Position numbers and translations under genes: made by a program | The notes under the pieces: model-generated | Databases searched by the model: none | What the model was told of the DNA's origin: nothing | Seen by the model: only the letters and a program-made list of their open reading frames with translations | Shown here: positions 62,812 to 64,000 of the stretch, piece after piece | Numbering within the stretch: position 1 is the stretch's first letter | Layout of the letters: every line of letters begins with the position of its first letter | Source: Glandiceps talaboti | Lineage: Eukaryota; Hemichordata; Enteropneusta; Spengelidae | DNA: 64,000 nt | Assembly: GCF_964340395.1 (NCBI RefSeq) | Contig: NC_135555.1 | Location: forward strand, 6,012,501-6,076,500 | Direction: 5' to 3'

Positions 62812-63420
62812 TGTTTTTTTTTTTACTTTATTGACCAACACGACTATATACAAATCGAAAAGGAATATGACTTGATAGTTGCTAAAACGAACCACAGCAC
62901 ATGACAAATACAGCATGATACCCATACATACAGTACATACAATACTATGGTATAGAATATGATAAAATACTGTAAAATAAGGTAAAATTATACAATGAAC
63001 ACAACAAAAATGATAAAAGGAATTGAACCATTCCGAAAGGTTAGTAAAATAAGTCGGGAAGAGTTTTGCGAAGTAATTGCTTTCGGATAAAAACTATTCC
63101 TATAGTTTTGGTTCTAAAGCTTCTAAAACGTTTCCCAGAGGGAAGAATTGAAAGAGACTGTGTGCTGGGTGGGAAACGTCATCAATGATATTTTCACATT
63201 TGCCAGATAAACGAGCATAATACAATGACTCGGGTAAATTAGCTACAATGACTTTAGAAGCAGTTTTAACTATGCTTTCAAGGTTGTTTTTTTCCTTCTT
63301 TGAAGCACTACCATAGCACGCACACAAGTATAGAGAAAGATTAAATAATCATTTTTTTAAATGATCAATTTTTAAATTAAATAATCAATTTGCTTATAAA
63401 ATAAACCATTATTTAGATAC
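62812..63420 (-). mobile_element. 5'-truncated LINE fragment with poly(A) tail, minus strand
   Basis: On the minus strand a frame reads CACYGSASKKEKNNLESIVK and TASKVIVANLPESLYYARLS, then DDVSHPAHSLFQFF. It continues after a frameshift as SGKRFRSFRTKTIGIVFIRK. This matches the C-terminal tail of vertebrate and invertebrate CR1/L2/RTE-like LINE polyproteins. The 3' end is AATAAAG followed by an A run (poly-T at about 62813-62823 on the plus strand). It is inactive: truncated and frameshifted. Confidence 0.7.
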
Positions 63421-64000
63421 TGTTTCCCATTCCTATCCTACCCGTTTTGCTATTCATGGCAATTTTTATATACCTAAGGCTAGAATTAATTGACACAAAG
63501 CACATACAATATCAAACATATGTAGCTACTCACCACTGGAACTCACATCAAAGACTTAACTCATAGACACAGTTTCAAAGCAACTTTAAAAGCTCACCCG
63601 AATAATTCGTAGGAAACACGTGTATATATTTCTTTAACTTAATAATATTTGAAATGTTCTCTGACATGTAAATACTATATATCAATCATTTTTATATCAT
63701 ATCAATCACATCATATCATATCATATCATACTGCTGCTAGTATCATTTTTTTCATCTTCCCCTTTCTATTTATTGCGTAGTTACGCATGCGCCCTTGTAC
63801 TTTTATTTTGTTTGTGTCATGACACAGACGACTAGTTCTGATCGAACTATTTATGTGATCCTAGCCAGATAAGTTATCCTGACAACCTCTTCTATGAAAT
63901 GTAAATAATTTATTCTTTTTATATCATGGCGGATAAATCAATTCAATTCATCTATGTTTTCGGATGAAATTAAGACGGGGGGGGGGGTGTAAGAGATCTT
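63421..64000. other. Right edge of window, no gene recognised
   Basis: AT-rich sequence with a short ATATC repeat near 63694-63730 and a poly-G run near 63979-63987. No coding motif was seen. Confidence 0.6.

Overview
The window is nuclear DNA of an animal. It has spliced genes with GT-AG introns, an AT-rich background, very dense microsatellites, and several families of mobile DNA. The gene content and the BEL/Pao, LINE-like and foldback elements point to a non-vertebrate bilaterian, probably marine. The sequence alone does not let me name the phylum. Exon boundaries below were set by hand from splice consensus, reading phase and remembered family conservation.

Layout. (1) 1-5827, minus strand: the open reading frame of a BEL/Pao LTR retrotransposon (gag, protease, reverse transcriptase, RNase H, integrase). 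It runs off the left edge and sits antisense, apparently inside an intron of the next gene. (2) 7184-9666, plus: the last five exons of TBC1D20, a Rab GTPase-activating protein, with a long microsatellite-rich 3' UTR to about 13.8 kb. (3) 13.8-19.99 kb: no recognisable gene. (4) 19992-28424, minus: a ZDHHC1/ZDHHC11-type palmitoyltransferase, with a likely 5' UTR exon near 29.85-30.0 kb. (5) 30030-30570: a shared, divergent promoter interval with a perfect CRE palindrome. (6) 30571-33530, plus: a complete four-exon 6-phosphogluconolactonase gene. (7) 33.5-37.5 kb: 3' UTR and intergenic DNA. (8) 37565-62175, plus: a 24-exon gene for a very unusual DEG/ENaC (ASC-family) channel of about 1275 residues. 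(9) 62.2-64 kb: its 3' UTR and a LINE fragment.

The channel is the main protein-level result. A normal channel frame (cytoplasmic HG motif, TM1, finger/thumb Cys-rich ectodomain, TM2 with G-L-S filter) is interrupted after the first palm strand by about 658 residues. The insert is five LDL-receptor class A modules, a Gly-Ser linker, an eight-cysteine hevein-like module, two CUB domains and two more LDLa modules. The outer boundaries of these modules all fall in phase-1 introns, which is the signature of exon shuffling.

The main RNA-level result lies in an intron of this gene (45.2-45.85 kb). Two long near-perfect palindromes separated by (TA)n arrays each contain a sequence that folds as a type I hammerhead ribozyme: CTGANGA core, stem II, GAAA, a 3-bp stem III, a NUH cleavage site and a matching 4-bp stem I. 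The architecture resembles the hammerheads known from Penelope-like retroelements.

Three introns or exon edges also show tandem duplication of splice-site sequence or splice sites built on microsatellites. Several foldback/MITE-like families recur across the window.
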